Shown here piece after piece: positions 26,216 to 35,491 of a stretch of 64,000 bases of DNA (its first letter is position 1; every line of letters begins with the position of its first letter). The notes under the pieces were generated by a model. The model did no database searches and was not told where the DNA came from. It worked only from the letters and a program-made list of their open reading frames with translations. The translations under genes were made by a program, and so were the position numbers. Source of the DNA: Adlercreutzia equolifaciens. Its GTDB lineage: Bacteria; Actinomycetota; Coriobacteriia; Coriobacteriales; Eggerthellaceae. The stretch is taken from the NCBI RefSeq assembly GCF_029076695.1, contig NZ_JARFIK010000001.1:1116001-1180000 (forward strand), given 5' to 3'.

Positions 26216-27472
26216 GTGAAAGAAATGATTCCGCTGGAGGAAGCGCGGGCGCTGGTGACGGGTGCCATGACGAAAATGCCCGTCGAGCGCGTGGGGCTCC
26301 TTGACGCGGTGGGCCGCGTTGTGGCTGAGGATCTGACGAGCGATATCGATGTGTCGCCCTTCGCCCATTCCGCCATGGACGGCTTTGCCGTGCACGGTGC
26401 CGACTTGGCCGGCGCGACTCCGGAAGCTCCCGTTTCGTTGCGCGTGATCGGCGAGATCGGCGCCGGCGACGTGTTCGAAGGCGCCATCGCTTCTGGTGAG
26501 TGCGTGCGCATTATGACGGGCGCGTGCCTGCCAGCCGACGCCGATGCCGTGGTGAAGTACGAAATCGTCGAAGTGGTGGAAGGCGATGGCAAGACGGGCT
26601 CGACCGTAGCCTTCGCGGCGCCCACGAAGGAGCGTTCGAATATTCGCGAGGCCGGAGAGGAGGCCCGCGCCGGAGAGGTGATCGTGCGTGCCGGCGAGGT
26701 GCTGGGGGATGCCGGCGTGGGTTTCTTGGCCGGCTGCGGTGTGCTGGAGGTGCCGGTGTATGGCCGCCCGCGCGTGGCCATCATCGCCACGGGCAGCGAG
26801 TTGGTGCCTCCCACGGAGGTACCCGGTCCCGGTAAGATCCGCAACTCCAACAGCTACGCCATGGCCGCCTGCGCCCGCAGCGCCGGCGCTGAGGCCGTTA
26901 TGCTGCCTATCGTGGAAGACACCTTCGAGGCCCTGCGCGATGCCGTGGCTGCGGCAGCGTGCGAGTACGACTTCGTCGTGACCACGGGTGGTGCCGCCAA
27001 TGGCGATTACGATTTCATCAAGCCGGTAGTGGCCGAGCTGGGCGAGCTCAAGATGACCACAGTGAACATGCGCCCGGGGAAGGCTCAAACCTTCGGCTTG
27101 GTGGAGGGGACACCGGTGTTCGGACTGCCCGGCAACCCGGCGGCGGCCTATGTGGGCTTCCAGATGCTCATCCGTCCGGCTCTGCGCACCATGCAGGGCT
27201 ATACCTGCATGGACCATCCTGTGGTGAAGGCACGCTTGACCTCCGATGAGAAAAACAAGGATCCGCGCCGCATTTTCCTGCGTTCGGTGTTGACCCGCGC
27301 CGAGGACGGCACCTATGAGGTGACGCCGGCCCGCAACCAGAGCTCGGGCCTGTTCGGCGTTATCCAGAAGACGAACAGCATGGCTATCATGCCTGAGGGC
27401 ACGGAACCTCAGCCGGCGGGTTCCTGGGTGGACTGCGTCCTTCTGGACGTGCCCGAGGAAGTGGCCCTGTAA
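26216..27472 (+). CDS. moeA: Molybdopterin molybdotransferase MoeA
   Basis: The 418-residue enzyme inserts molybdate into adenylylated molybdopterin. Family motifs include PFAHSAMDGFAV, GEIGAGDVFEG, RIMTGACLPADADAVV, TTGGAANGDYDF and FGLPGNPAAAYV. GTG 26216 (AGAAGGG upstream) is preferred; ATG 26225 is the alternative, and the frame extends upstream to 26150. TATAAT at 26128-26133 is a likely -10 box. With mogA 105 bp downstream it forms a molybdenum-cofactor pair, fitting an organism rich in molybdoenzyme reductases (none is in this window). Confidence 0.95.
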   Translation: MKEMIPLEEARALVTGAMTKMPVERVGLLDAVGRVVAEDLTSDIDVSPFAHSAMDGFAVHGADLAGATPEAPVSLRVIGEIGAGDVFEGAIASGECVRIMTGACLPADADAVVKYEIVEVVEGDGKTGSTVAFAAPTKERSNIREAGEEARAGEVIVRAGEVLGDAGVGFLAGCGVLEVPVYGRPRVAIIATGSELVPPTEVPGPGKIRNSNSYAMAACARSAGAEAVMLPIVEDTFEALRDAVAAAACEYDFVVTTGGAANGDYDFIKPVVAELGELKMTTVNMRPGKAQTFGLVEGTPVFGLPGNPAAAYVGFQMLIRPALRTMQGYTCMDHPVVKARLTSDEKNKDPRRIFLRSVLTRAEDGTYEVTPARNQSSGLFGVIQKTNSMAIMPEGTEPQPAGSWVDCVLLDVPEEVAL

Positions 27473-27577
27473 GGCGCGATACCAAGAAGGCGCGGCGCAA
27501 AGCAACGACCAGCGCCGTGGGAGGCAAGGGAATGATCGGCGCGCTGCAGCGCGCCGCCTTTAAGAGAAAGGCAGAGC

Positions 27578-28057
27578 ATGGCTGACACGCTCAAGTTCTA
27601 CGTTATCACCTGTTCCGATACGCGTTCGAAGGACACTGACGAGGCGGGACAGAAGCTGGAGGCGCTCATTGCTGATCAGGGATGGGAATGCCTCGAGCGC
27701 ATCGTGGAAACGGACGAGCGCCCCTTTATTGCGGGCGCGCTCATCAACGCCTGCGATAACACCGACGCTGACATCGTTATCACCTGCGGTGGCAGTGGGC
27801 TTTCGCTGCGTGATGTCACCCCTGATGCCACGGCCGATGTGGCCGATCGCCTGGTGCCCGGCATTGCCGAGGCCATGCGTGCCCACAGCATGGCCATCAC
27901 GCCCCGCGCCATGCTGTCCCGTGCGGTCTGCGCCCAGCGCGGCCGCACCCTCATCATCAACCTGCCCGGTTCCACGAAGGCGGCCACCGAGAATTGGGAG
28001 GGCATCGTCGAGGTGCTACCCCACGCCGTGTCCATGATGGGCGGCGGCGGCCACTAG
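27578..28057 (+). CDS. mogA: Molybdopterin adenylyltransferase (MogA/MoaB family)
   Basis: A 159-residue protein that adenylylates molybdopterin before MoeA acts. The signature GGSGLSLRDVTPDAT and the downstream NLPGSTKAATEN are present. Start ATG 27578 follows AGAGAAAGG. It follows moeA in the same direction and ends at a terminator. Whether it acts as MogA or as the paralogue MoaB cannot be decided from sequence alone. Confidence 0.92.
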   Translation: MADTLKFYVITCSDTRSKDTDEAGQKLEALIADQGWECLERIVETDERPFIAGALINACDNTDADIVITCGGSGLSLRDVTPDATADVADRLVPGIAEAMRAHSMAITPRAMLSRAVCAQRGRTLIINLPGSTKAATENWEGIVEVLPHAVSMMGGGGH

Positions 28058-28093
28058 GACGGATGCTTTGGCATTATTGGGCTGTTCGAGCAT

Positions 28094-28119
28094 CGAGGGG
28101 CGTCTGCGGACGCCCCTCG
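28094..28119 (+). terminator. Terminator after mogA
   Basis: Perfect 11-bp stem CGAGGGGCGTC / GACGCCCCTCG around TGCG. Confidence 0.75.
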
Positions 28120-28199
28120 CGTTGTTCGGGCCGTGGCAATGGCCGCAAAGGGCTATACTGTCATCCGTGATAGAAACAGCGAATCTGAGGTAGTGCGTT

Positions 28200-29660
28200 A
28201 TGGCCGATCTTCCCAATGGGTTCACGGGGTTTTCCCGACGTGACCCGAACTTTGTCTCTGCGGGCGATGCGTTGCGCTCATCCCGCTATGATGACACGTC
28301 CTTTGTGACGCGCAAACAGGAGCGCTCGGTGGCTGGTGCCTGGCAACCCCAGGGCGCGGGTTCGGCGTCGGCGGCGGGAGCCGTTGGGGGCGCCGGAGCC
28401 GCCGCGAATGGGTTTGGGCTCGCGCCGCGCTCCAATGCGGCGGCCGACATTCTGCGCTTTGCGGAAGCGGGCACCGCCAACTCGGGAAAGCCTCGCTTCG
28501 ATCCCGACAAGCTGGCGCGCATTCCCGAAGTGGATCGCCGCTGGTCGTGGGTGGAAATCGACCTCAATGCCATCCGCCACAACGCCTCGGTGGTCAAGCA
28601 CAGCCTGCGCCCGGGCACGCGGCTTATGGCTGTGGTGAAGGCCGATGCCTACGGTCACGGCGCAGTGCAGTGTGCGAAAACGGCGCTCAACTCCGGCGCG
28701 GAATACTTGGGCGTGGCCACGGTGGACGAGGCTATTCAGCTGCGCGAAGCCCTGGTAAACGCTCCCATTTTGGTGCTGGGCCAGCCGCCCGAGACGGCCA
28801 TTCCGCTGCTTCTGGCCTACAAGATCATGCCCAGCGTGTACACGGCGGAGTTCGCCATTGCCTATGGCGAAGCCGCCGACGCTTTCGGGTTGCGGGCTCC
28901 CTTCCATCTGAAGGTGAACACGGGCATGAACCGCATCGGCGTCCGTTATGACGAAGTCGTCGATTTCGTGCGACAGATCTCGTTCCATCGCGCGCTCGAC
29001 ATGGAGGGCACCTTCACGCATTTCGCCACGGCCGACTGCCCCGGCACCATCGATTTCGACCGTCAAGTGAAGCGGTTCGCTGAAGCGGTGAACGCTTTGC
29101 GGGCTGCCGGCATCAACCCGGGCATCGTACACGCGGCCAACTCCGCGGCGGCCATTCGCTATCCCGATGTGCAGCTGGACATGGTGCGCCTGGGCATTTC
29201 GCTGTACGGGTTCTATCCGTGCCCCGAGGCTTATCCGCTCATCGAGCTGAAGCCGGCCATGGCGGTGAAGGCTCGCATCACCGATGTGAAGACGCTGCCG
29301 GTGGGGGAGGGCGTCAGCTACGGCCTTCATTACCGCAGTCCCGGCGCCGTGAAGGTATGCACGCTGCCCATCGGTTATGCCGACGGTTTCCGACGGGGAC
29401 TTTCCGGTCGCACCGATGTGCTGCTGGGTGGCCGCCGCTTCCATCAGGTGGGCAATATCTGCATGGACCAGTGCATGTTCGAGGTGAACCTGCGGCAGCG
29501 CAGCGACATCGATCCGCAAATTGGCGATGAGGTAACCATCGTGGGCGAGCAGGGCGAGGCCTCCATCACCATCGATCAGATGGCCGAGACGCTGGGAACT
29601 ATTCAGCATGAAGTGGCCATTGGCTTCGGCTGCTCGAGACTGCCTCGTATATATAAATAG
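28200..29660 (+). CDS. alr: Alanine racemase with a 115-residue N-terminal extension
   Basis: This PLP enzyme converts L- to D-alanine for peptidoglycan. The cofactor lysine is Lys147 in AVVKADAYGHG. The substrate loop LKVNTGMNRIGVR, the C-terminal-domain tyrosine in GVSYGLHYRSPG and CMDQCMFEV are also present. At 486 residues it is about 110 longer than usual: residues 1-115 form a Gly/Ala-rich, apparently disordered leader with no signal peptide. ATG 28200 has GAGG 9 nt upstream and TATACT at 28154-28159 as a likely -10; I see no ribosome site nearer the conserved domain. The udg gene follows 9 bp later. Confidence 0.93.
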   Translation: MADLPNGFTGFSRRDPNFVSAGDALRSSRYDDTSFVTRKQERSVAGAWQPQGAGSASAAGAVGGAGAAANGFGLAPRSNAAADILRFAEAGTANSGKPRFDPDKLARIPEVDRRWSWVEIDLNAIRHNASVVKHSLRPGTRLMAVVKADAYGHGAVQCAKTALNSGAEYLGVATVDEAIQLREALVNAPILVLGQPPETAIPLLLAYKIMPSVYTAEFAIAYGEAADAFGLRAPFHLKVNTGMNRIGVRYDEVVDFVRQISFHRALDMEGTFTHFATADCPGTIDFDRQVKRFAEAVNALRAAGINPGIVHAANSAAAIRYPDVQLDMVRLGISLYGFYPCPEAYPLIELKPAMAVKARITDVKTLPVGEGVSYGLHYRSPGAVKVCTLPIGYADGFRRGLSGRTDVLLGGRRFHQVGNICMDQCMFEVNLRQRSDIDPQIGDEVTIVGEQGEASITIDQMAETLGTIQHEVAIGFGCSRLPRIYK

Positions 29661-29669
29661 GAGAAGAAG

Positions 29670-30245
29670 ATGGAGCATCCTCATATTCCCCTTGATCAGC
29701 TAAGGGCCGAAGTGGCGGAATGCCGTCGCTGTCCCTTGTGCGATGGCCGCACGCAGACGGTGTTCGGCACGGGCGATCCCAATGCACGTGTGCTTATTGT
29801 GGGCGAGGCGCCAGGCAAGAACGAGGATTTGCAGGGCGAGCCTTTTGTGGGCGCGGCGGGCAAATACTTAAGCGAGCTTCTAGCCATTGCGGGCCTGACC
29901 CGCGAAGAGGTGTTCATTGCCAACGTGCTGAAATGCCGGCCGCCCTCCAACCGCGATCCGCGTCCCGAGGAAATCCAGGCCTGCACGCCGTTTTTGCGCG
30001 AGCAGACGCGCACCATCAATCCGGAGTTTATTGTCACCCTGGGCAACTTCTCCACGAAGTTTATCCTGAAGACCGACGTGGGCATTACGCGCCTCCATGG
30101 CACGTTGCAGCAGGCAGGGCGCTTCAAAGTGTTCCCCATCTTCCACCCGGCGGCGGCCCTCTATGATGGCAAGAAGCGCGAGGCGCTCGAGAACGATTTC
30201 GCCACCTTGGGCGAGCTGCTGGGCACGCGTCCTGCAAGTAATTAG
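29670..30245 (+). CDS. Family-4 (iron-sulphur) uracil-DNA glycosylase
   Basis: The 191-residue DNA-repair enzyme removes uracil from DNA. The active-site loop GEAPGKNEDLQGEPFVG and the later HPAA motif are typical of type-4 UDG. Four cysteines (Cys18, Cys21, Cys89, Cys105) have the spacing that binds a 4Fe-4S cluster in Thermus UDGa. Start ATG 29670 follows GGAGAAG and lies 9 bp after alr, so the two are co-transcribed. Confidence 0.93.
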   Translation: MEHPHIPLDQLRAEVAECRRCPLCDGRTQTVFGTGDPNARVLIVGEAPGKNEDLQGEPFVGAAGKYLSELLAIAGLTREEVFIANVLKCRPPSNRDPRPEEIQACTPFLREQTRTINPEFIVTLGNFSTKFILKTDVGITRLHGTLQQAGRFKVFPIFHPAAALYDGKKREALENDFATLGELLGTRPASN

Positions 30246-30290
30246 CCTCGCGGCATCGGCCTGCTCGCTCGTCCTGCGAGGCGACCGGGG

Positions 30291-31214
30291 CTACAGCCAG
30301 TTCTTCTTCTTGAAGAACACCACCATGACCACAATCATAATGAGCGCCAGCCCAATGATAGTGAAGGCCATATAGGGCCAATCCAGGCCCGGCAGCACCG
30401 TGAGGTTCATGCCGAACCAACCGGTGACCAGGGTCAGCGGTGCGAACATGACCGTGACGATGGTCAGAATCTGCATAGTGGAGTTCTGCTTCAGGTCGAT
30501 TTGCGTCTGATGCAGCTCGTACAGCTGCAGGCTGTACTCGCGCAGCATATCGGCACGGTCGGCCAGGTGGTTGGCGTGGGTTACCACATGGGCGAATGCG
30601 TGCGCTTCTTCGCGCGTCATGACCTTGTTCTCGTTGTCAGCAATGAGGTCGGCCATGACGGCAATTTGCTGGTAATAGGAGCCCATGCGCATGGCGGCCC
30701 GCCGATAGCTCATGATGGTTTGCACCGATACCTCGCCGTTGTCGGTGAGCATGGTTTCCTCAAGGGCCTCCATGGCATCTTCCATAACCGAGAACCACGT
30801 GAAGTCATCGGCGATGAGCGTTTTCATGAAAGCATAGAGCGCGTGGGAGGTAGTGGGCTTGGTAAGCATGCCGCTGGCCTTGATTTTCTTCAGCAGCTCC
30901 TGGGCGATATTGCCGTCATCGATAATGATGAGGTGGTCGTTCTCCAGATAGAAGGCCAGGCGGTCGGGATCGCTGGTGGGATCGGTTTTATCGGGTACGG
31001 CGAAGGAGCCGATAATGAACGAGGGGTAGAGCTCAACGAAGTTGGCCTCGGCAGGCTCCAGGGCCGCCAGACCTTCGCGGCCTTCCAGGGAGATGTTGGG
31101 AAGCTGGCTGAACTCGTGAGAGGTCAGGATCTTGATGAGCGGCGGTTTGCAGGTTTCGGCATCGCAGGGCGCGGCAAGGGGGTCGGGCCGATTGAGGTCG
31201 TAGACGATGGCCAT
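30291..31214 (-). CDS. CorA-like divalent cation transporter
   Basis: A 307-residue protein with a cytoplasmic alpha/beta N-terminal domain, a long helical stalk and two C-terminal membrane helices. The pore signature GMN is in VTGWFGMNLTVLPG, and the basic tail KKKNW ends the protein. It probably carries Mg2+ or Co2+/Ni2+. Start ATG 31214 follows AAAGGAG. It is divergent from folC; the -10-like boxes of the two genes appear to overlap around 31269-31278. Confidence 0.9.
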   Translation of the reverse strand: MAIVYDLNRPDPLAAPCDAETCKPPLIKILTSHEFSQLPNISLEGREGLAALEPAEANFVELYPSFIIGSFAVPDKTDPTSDPDRLAFYLENDHLIIIDDGNIAQELLKKIKASGMLTKPTTSHALYAFMKTLIADDFTWFSVMEDAMEALEETMLTDNGEVSVQTIMSYRRAAMRMGSYYQQIAVMADLIADNENKVMTREEAHAFAHVVTHANHLADRADMLREYSLQLYELHQTQIDLKQNSTMQILTIVTVMFAPLTLVTGWFGMNLTVLPGLDWPYMAFTIIGLALIMIVVMVVFFKKKNWL

Positions 31215-31268
31215 GATGCTCTCCTTTCAGCTCCTTATGCCAGTGCGTGAATATATTCCCTGACCAGT

Positions 31269-31278
31269 AGTATAGAAT
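31269..31278. promoter_or_regulatory. Overlapping divergent -10 boxes (corA-like gene and folC)
   Basis: On the minus strand TATACT reads 31274-31269; on the plus strand TAGAAT reads 31273-31278. The pair shares bases, as in symmetric bidirectional promoters. No strong -35 on either side. Confidence 0.4.
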
Positions 31279-31360
31279 GAGCTCCAAGATGAGCCTGCTT
31301 GTCAGGATGTTTGTTAGAAAACGGTTGGAAGGGCTTTACGGCCCAAGGAGGATGCAGGCA

Positions 31361-32776
31361 ATGATGCGGGAAAAAGGTGCGGTGGTGTCCGACGACGGTT
31401 CCCTGAGCGAAGGCACGGGCGCCGGTGGCTCCGCGAGCGCAAGCGCAGGCGACCAGATGCCGATCGATCCCGTGGCGTGGATCAACACCCCGCGCTGGCA
31501 AGCCTCTCGGTTAGGCCTCGACCGCATGGTGGCCCTGCTGGAAGAACTTGGCCGCCCCCAGGATGACCTGCGCTTTGTCCACGTAGCGGGCACAAACGGC
31601 AAGGGATCGACCTGCGCTTACCTGGCGTCCATCCTGCAGGCGGCTGGCTACCGCGTTGGCTTGTTCACAAGCCCCTTCATCGAATGCTTCGAAGAGCGCA
31701 TTCGCGTAAATGGCGCCAACATCACCACCGAGGAGCTGTCCCGAGCCGTAGCAGCGGTGCGTCCTTGCGCTGAGGCCGTGGAGAAGCGGACCGGGGATCA
31801 TCCCACGGAGTTCGAGCTGATGGCTGCTGTGGCATTCGAGCATTTTCGCTCAAGCGGGTGTGATGTGGTGGTGTTGGAAGTGGGCCTGGGCGGCCGGTTG
31901 GATGCCACGAATGTCATCGAGACCCCCGAGGTGAGCGTCATTGCGCGCATCGGGCTCGACCACACCGACTTATTGGGTGACACGCTGGCAGCGGTGGCGG
32001 GAGAGAAGGCGGGCATTATCAAGCCTGGCGTGCCCGTGGTGTCATGGCCGCAGGACGAGGAGGCTATGGCGGTGGTCGAGCGCGTGTGCGCGGAGCGCGG
32101 CTGTGCGCTGACGACACCGGATTTCGCATCGTTGCATGTGGAGCCGCTGGAGTGGGGGAAGAGGGGGGATGCGGCGGAGTTCAGCGAATTGAGATGCTTT
32201 TCCTACCAAGGTGAGGAGTTCGTGACGCGTCTTTTGGGCAGCTACCAGCCCGCCAATGCAGCGCTGGCACTGGAAACGGTGCGCGTGTTGGTTGAGCGCG
32301 GTTGGGATATTCCTGCCGAGGCGCAGTTCGCGGGTGTGGCGGCGGCTCAGTGGCCTGGGCGCTTCGAGGTGGTGGCCTCCGATCCGCTCACTATCATCGA
32401 TGGCGGTCACAACCCCCAGGGGGCGCAGGCGCTGGCAGCCTCGTTGGCCGATGCCCTGGGCGAAGAAGGGTTCGGCTCGGTGACCTTCGTCATGGGGGTT
32501 TTGGCGGACAAGGACTATGGCGCCATGGCGGCGGCGATAGCACCCTGGGCGCGGCGGGTGGTTACCTACACGCCCGACAGCCCTCGGGCTCTTCCAGGGG
32601 GCGAACTGGCCGCTTATCTGCAGGAAGCGTGCGAACTGGAGGCCTCGGCCGTCCCCACCCCGGCCGAGGCGATGGCGCGGGCGCGAGCCCTAGCTGCTTC
32701 GGAAGCGGATGCGGGAATCGTAGTGGCCTTCGGCACCCTGTACGCCATCGTCGATTTAAAGCAAGGACTTTCTTAG
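31361..32776 (+). CDS. folC: Folylpolyglutamate synthase / dihydrofolate synthase
   Basis: This 471-residue Mur-ligase-type ATP enzyme adds glutamate to folates (and may make dihydrofolate). The P-loop GTNGKGST is in HVAGTNGKGSTCAYLASI, followed by FTSPFIECFEERIRVNG, and TIIDGGHNPQGAQAL marks the C-terminal domain. ATG 31361 is preferred because AAGGAGG (31345-31351) lies 9 nt upstream; the frame is open from ATG 31277. The first 45 residues are low-complexity Gly/Ser/Ala before the conserved domain. It ends at a terminator shared with the convergent acpP. Confidence 0.93.
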   Translation: MMREKGAVVSDDGSLSEGTGAGGSASASAGDQMPIDPVAWINTPRWQASRLGLDRMVALLEELGRPQDDLRFVHVAGTNGKGSTCAYLASILQAAGYRVGLFTSPFIECFEERIRVNGANITTEELSRAVAAVRPCAEAVEKRTGDHPTEFELMAAVAFEHFRSSGCDVVVLEVGLGGRLDATNVIETPEVSVIARIGLDHTDLLGDTLAAVAGEKAGIIKPGVPVVSWPQDEEAMAVVERVCAERGCALTTPDFASLHVEPLEWGKRGDAAEFSELRCFSYQGEEFVTRLLGSYQPANAALALETVRVLVERGWDIPAEAQFAGVAAAQWPGRFEVVASDPLTIIDGGHNPQGAQALAASLADALGEEGFGSVTFVMGVLADKDYGAMAAAIAPWARRVVTYTPDSPRALPGGELAAYLQEACELEASAVPTPAEAMARARALAASEADAGIVVAFGTLYAIVDLKQGLS

Positions 32777-32784
32777 GAAGCAAA

Positions 32785-32816
32785 AAAGCCCCGCGGCCAG
32801 AGGCGCGCGGGGCTTT
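32785..32816. terminator. Bidirectional terminator between folC and acpP
   Basis: AAAGCCCCGCG (32785-32795) pairs with CGCGGGGCTTT (32806-32816). Confidence 0.82.
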
Positions 32817-32839
32817 GCAAGCAAGGTTGCCGGTGCAGC

Positions 32840-33058
32840 TTACAGCGAATCGATGTAAGTGACCAGGTCGGCGACGGTCTCCAGACCCTCGGGCTCGCCG
32901 AAGTCGACTTCGCAGGCTTCCTCAAGGTCGCAGATGAGCTCGACCATGTCGAGGGAGTCGATACCCAGAGACTCGAAGGTGGCCTCGGGAACCACGGTGG
33001 CGGGGTCGATGTCCAGGTTGTTCTCCAGGACGGTGGCGATGGTGTCGATAGTGGCCAT
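32840..33058 (-). CDS. acpP: Acyl carrier protein
   Basis: A 72-residue acidic four-helix protein that carries growing acyl chains. The phosphopantetheine serine is Ser35 in LGIDSLDMVE. Start ATG 33058 lies 3 bp after the hpf stop codon, so it is co-transcribed with hpf rather than with fatty-acid synthesis genes. AGGAGG is provided by the end of hpf. Confidence 0.95.
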   Translation of the reverse strand: MATIDTIATVLENNLDIDPATVVPEATFESLGIDSLDMVELICDLEEACEVDFGEPEGLETVADLVTYIDSL

Positions 33059-33061
33059 GGA

Positions 33062-33646
33062 TTAGTCCTCCTTTTGCTTCAGCAGGCCGTAGCCGCCGTC
33101 GTCGCGGCGGTACAGAATGTGCACCTTGTTGGTGTCACGATCAGTGTACGCGAAAAAGTCGTGGCCGAGCAGATCGATCTGGACGAGCGCCTCGTCCTGG
33201 GTCATGGGCGTGAACTCCATTTCCTTGGTACGAACAATTTCGTCCTCGGACAGCTCGTCCATCAGGCGGTCGAGATCGAGCTCGCCGGCCGGCTTGGCGT
33301 CCTCGTGGGCGTAGTCGACGATCTTCTCAGTGGCGCGAACGCGCTTGTCAAGCACGCGGGTCTTGTACTTGCGCAGCTGACGGGCAACCTTGGCGGCGGC
33401 CACGTCGATGGCGGCGTACATATCCTCTTCACTTTCCTCCACACGAACGATGTGGCCCTTCACGCGAACAGTGACCTCGCAAATGGCCGGCAGCGGGTTG
33501 GCCGGGTTCTTCTCGGTATACAGAACAATTTCCGTGGAGACGGTGTCGGCGTCCACAGCCTTAATAGCGTTTCCAACCTTTTCCTCAGCGTACTGACGAA
33601 GGGCGTCGGTAACGGGCATTTTGCGTCCGGACACGGTGATCGTCAT
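33062..33646 (-). CDS. hpf: Ribosome hibernation promoting factor, long form
   Basis: The 194-residue protein binds the 30S decoding site and dimerises ribosomes into inactive 100S particles. The N-terminal S30AE domain (MTITVSGRKMPVTDAL, EEDMYAAIDVAAAKVARQLRKYK) and the C-terminal dimerisation domain (MTQDEALVQIDLLGHDFFAYTD ... VHILYRRDDGGYGLL) are both present. ATG 33646 is chosen because AGAGGTGG lies 6 nt upstream; GTG 33655 would overlap that site. TACAAT (33683-33678) is a likely -10. It is co-transcribed with acpP. Confidence 0.94.
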   Translation of the reverse strand: MTITVSGRKMPVTDALRQYAEEKVGNAIKAVDADTVSTEIVLYTEKNPANPLPAICEVTVRVKGHIVRVEESEEDMYAAIDVAAAKVARQLRKYKTRVLDKRVRATEKIVDYAHEDAKPAGELDLDRLMDELSEDEIVRTKEMEFTPMTQDEALVQIDLLGHDFFAYTDRDTNKVHILYRRDDGGYGLLKQKED

Positions 33647-33853
33647 AATGTCCACCTCTTTTTACTTCGCTTCTTACATTGTATGTTGCAAGCGGGCGCT
33701 CCCGTTTTCTGCGTTGCGCGTATCCGCTTATCAACATGAGAAACAAGCATAACGCAATTCTGCTAATATTCATGGGGTAATTTGGCGTTGCAAGAAAATG
33801 GTTTTCCTACAAGCGTATGAGCTGCGAAAAACACACAGAAGCGAGGAAGTTGA

Positions 33854-35464
33854 ATGGATCCTACGGCAAAAAATCCTGACCCCCACCATATTTTTATTGA
33901 CGAGGTGCAGGGGCACCAGCGTCGCTGGCTGAAGGTCATCCAGTTCACGGGGTCGTCCACCAAGGCCGCTGCCATTATGCTGCTGGCCGCTATTGTGGCG
34001 CTGATCATCGCGAACTCGCCGGTCTTCGAGCCCTTCGAGGAATTCTGGCATACCCATGTAGTGGTGGGTGTGGGCGGCTTCATTGGCGAGATGTCTTTGG
34101 CCCACATCATCAACGACATCTTCATGGCGGTGTTCTTCCTGTTGGTAGGCTTGGAAATCAAGTACGAAATGACCGTGGGCGAGCTCACGAACATCCGTCA
34201 GGCGGCGCTGCCCATCATCGCGGCCTTCGGCGGCGTGTTGGCTCCTATTGTCATCTACTCGATTTTCAACGCGGGCAACCCGGAGACATCCCATGGCTGG
34301 GGCGTGCCCACCGCTACGGACATCGCCTTTGCCCTGGGCATTATGGCGCTTCTGGGCAATCGCGTGCCGAACGGCGTGCGCGTGTTCCTGTCCACCCTGG
34401 CGGTGGCTGACGATATCATCGCCATCCTGGTCATCGCCATCTTCTACGGCCAGAGCCCCTCGATCATGTGGCTGGCTGTGGCGGCCGTCATCCTGGTGGT
34501 GCTGCTGTGCCTCAACCGGGCCCATGTGTACTCGCTGGCGCCGTATCTGCTGGTGGGTTGCTTGCTGTGGTTCGCCGTGTTCATGTCGGGCGTGCATTCC
34601 ACCATTGCCGGCGTGCTCTTAGCCTTCACCATCCCCACGGGCTCGCGTGTGAACCTGTCCGAGTTCATGAAGTGGTCGGGCGATCGCGTGCGCGAGGCCA
34701 ACGATGCCTATGTCGAGACGGAGCCCGTGGTGCTGCAGAAGGACTACATGTCCGCGGTGTCGCGCCTGTCCCGCGTGGCCAAGCAGGTGGTGCCCCCGGC
34801 TACGCGCTTGGAGCACATGCTGTACCCCTGGGTCTACTTCGCTGTGCTGCCGCTGTTCGCCCTGACCAACGCCGACGTCAGCTTCCTGGGCGGCGATGTG
34901 CTGGCTATGGTCACCAGCCCGGTGTTCTTCGGCGTGTTCTTCGGCCTGCTTCTGGGCAAGCCCATCGGCATCATGCTGTTCAGCTTCCTCACGGTGAAGT
35001 TCAAGATTGCCAGCCTGCCCGAGAATGTCAACTGGATCCATATGCTGGGTGCCGGCATTCTGGGCGGCGTGGGCTTTACCATGGCCATTTTCGTGGCCAA
35101 CCTGGCCTTCCCCGAGGCCGTTCTTATCTCGGATGCGAAGATCGGTATTCTTTCCGCGTCGCTCTTGGCTGGCGTGGTGGGCTTCATCTTCCTGTTCATG
35201 CAGGCGAAGGCCGCCGAGCGCCAGGGCATTGCCTACGTGTCTGCCTCGCTGGACGAGGTGCCTCGTCAGACGGCAGGCAAGGAAGCCGCGGAGGTGGCCG
35301 ATGACGTGGTGCTCGGCCTGACCGATGAGGACACCATCGACGATGTGCGCGAGCTGCTGGCCAACGAGGGTGGCATCGCTGAGTTCGTTGTCCACGTGGA
35401 CGCGGCCCGCGACGAGGCTGACGCCGAAGAGGCCAAGGACGTAACGGGCACGCGCGGCGAGTAA
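33854..35464 (+). CDS. nhaA: Na+/H+ antiporter NhaA
   Basis: This 536-residue membrane antiporter exchanges internal Na+ for external protons. The ion-site aspartates appear in PTATDIAFALGI (about residue 155) and LAVADDIIAI (about 185), matching Asp133 and Asp163/164 of E. coli NhaA. The family lysine is in LLGKPIGIMLF. There is a cytoplasmic insertion around residues 265-310 and an acidic soluble tail of about 75 residues after the last helix, so it is longer than E. coli NhaA (388). Start ATG 33854 has GAGG about 7 nt upstream. It ends at a strong terminator. Confidence 0.95.
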   Translation: MDPTAKNPDPHHIFIDEVQGHQRRWLKVIQFTGSSTKAAAIMLLAAIVALIIANSPVFEPFEEFWHTHVVVGVGGFIGEMSLAHIINDIFMAVFFLLVGLEIKYEMTVGELTNIRQAALPIIAAFGGVLAPIVIYSIFNAGNPETSHGWGVPTATDIAFALGIMALLGNRVPNGVRVFLSTLAVADDIIAILVIAIFYGQSPSIMWLAVAAVILVVLLCLNRAHVYSLAPYLLVGCLLWFAVFMSGVHSTIAGVLLAFTIPTGSRVNLSEFMKWSGDRVREANDAYVETEPVVLQKDYMSAVSRLSRVAKQVVPPATRLEHMLYPWVYFAVLPLFALTNADVSFLGGDVLAMVTSPVFFGVFFGLLLGKPIGIMLFSFLTVKFKIASLPENVNWIHMLGAGILGGVGFTMAIFVANLAFPEAVLISDAKIGILSASLLAGVVGFIFLFMQAKAAERQGIAYVSASLDEVPRQTAGKEAAEVADDVVLGLTDEDTIDDVRELLANEGGIAEFVVHVDAARDEADAEEAKDVTGTRGE

Positions 35465-35491
35465 CCGCGCTCGGTGTATCGCGAACGTTGT

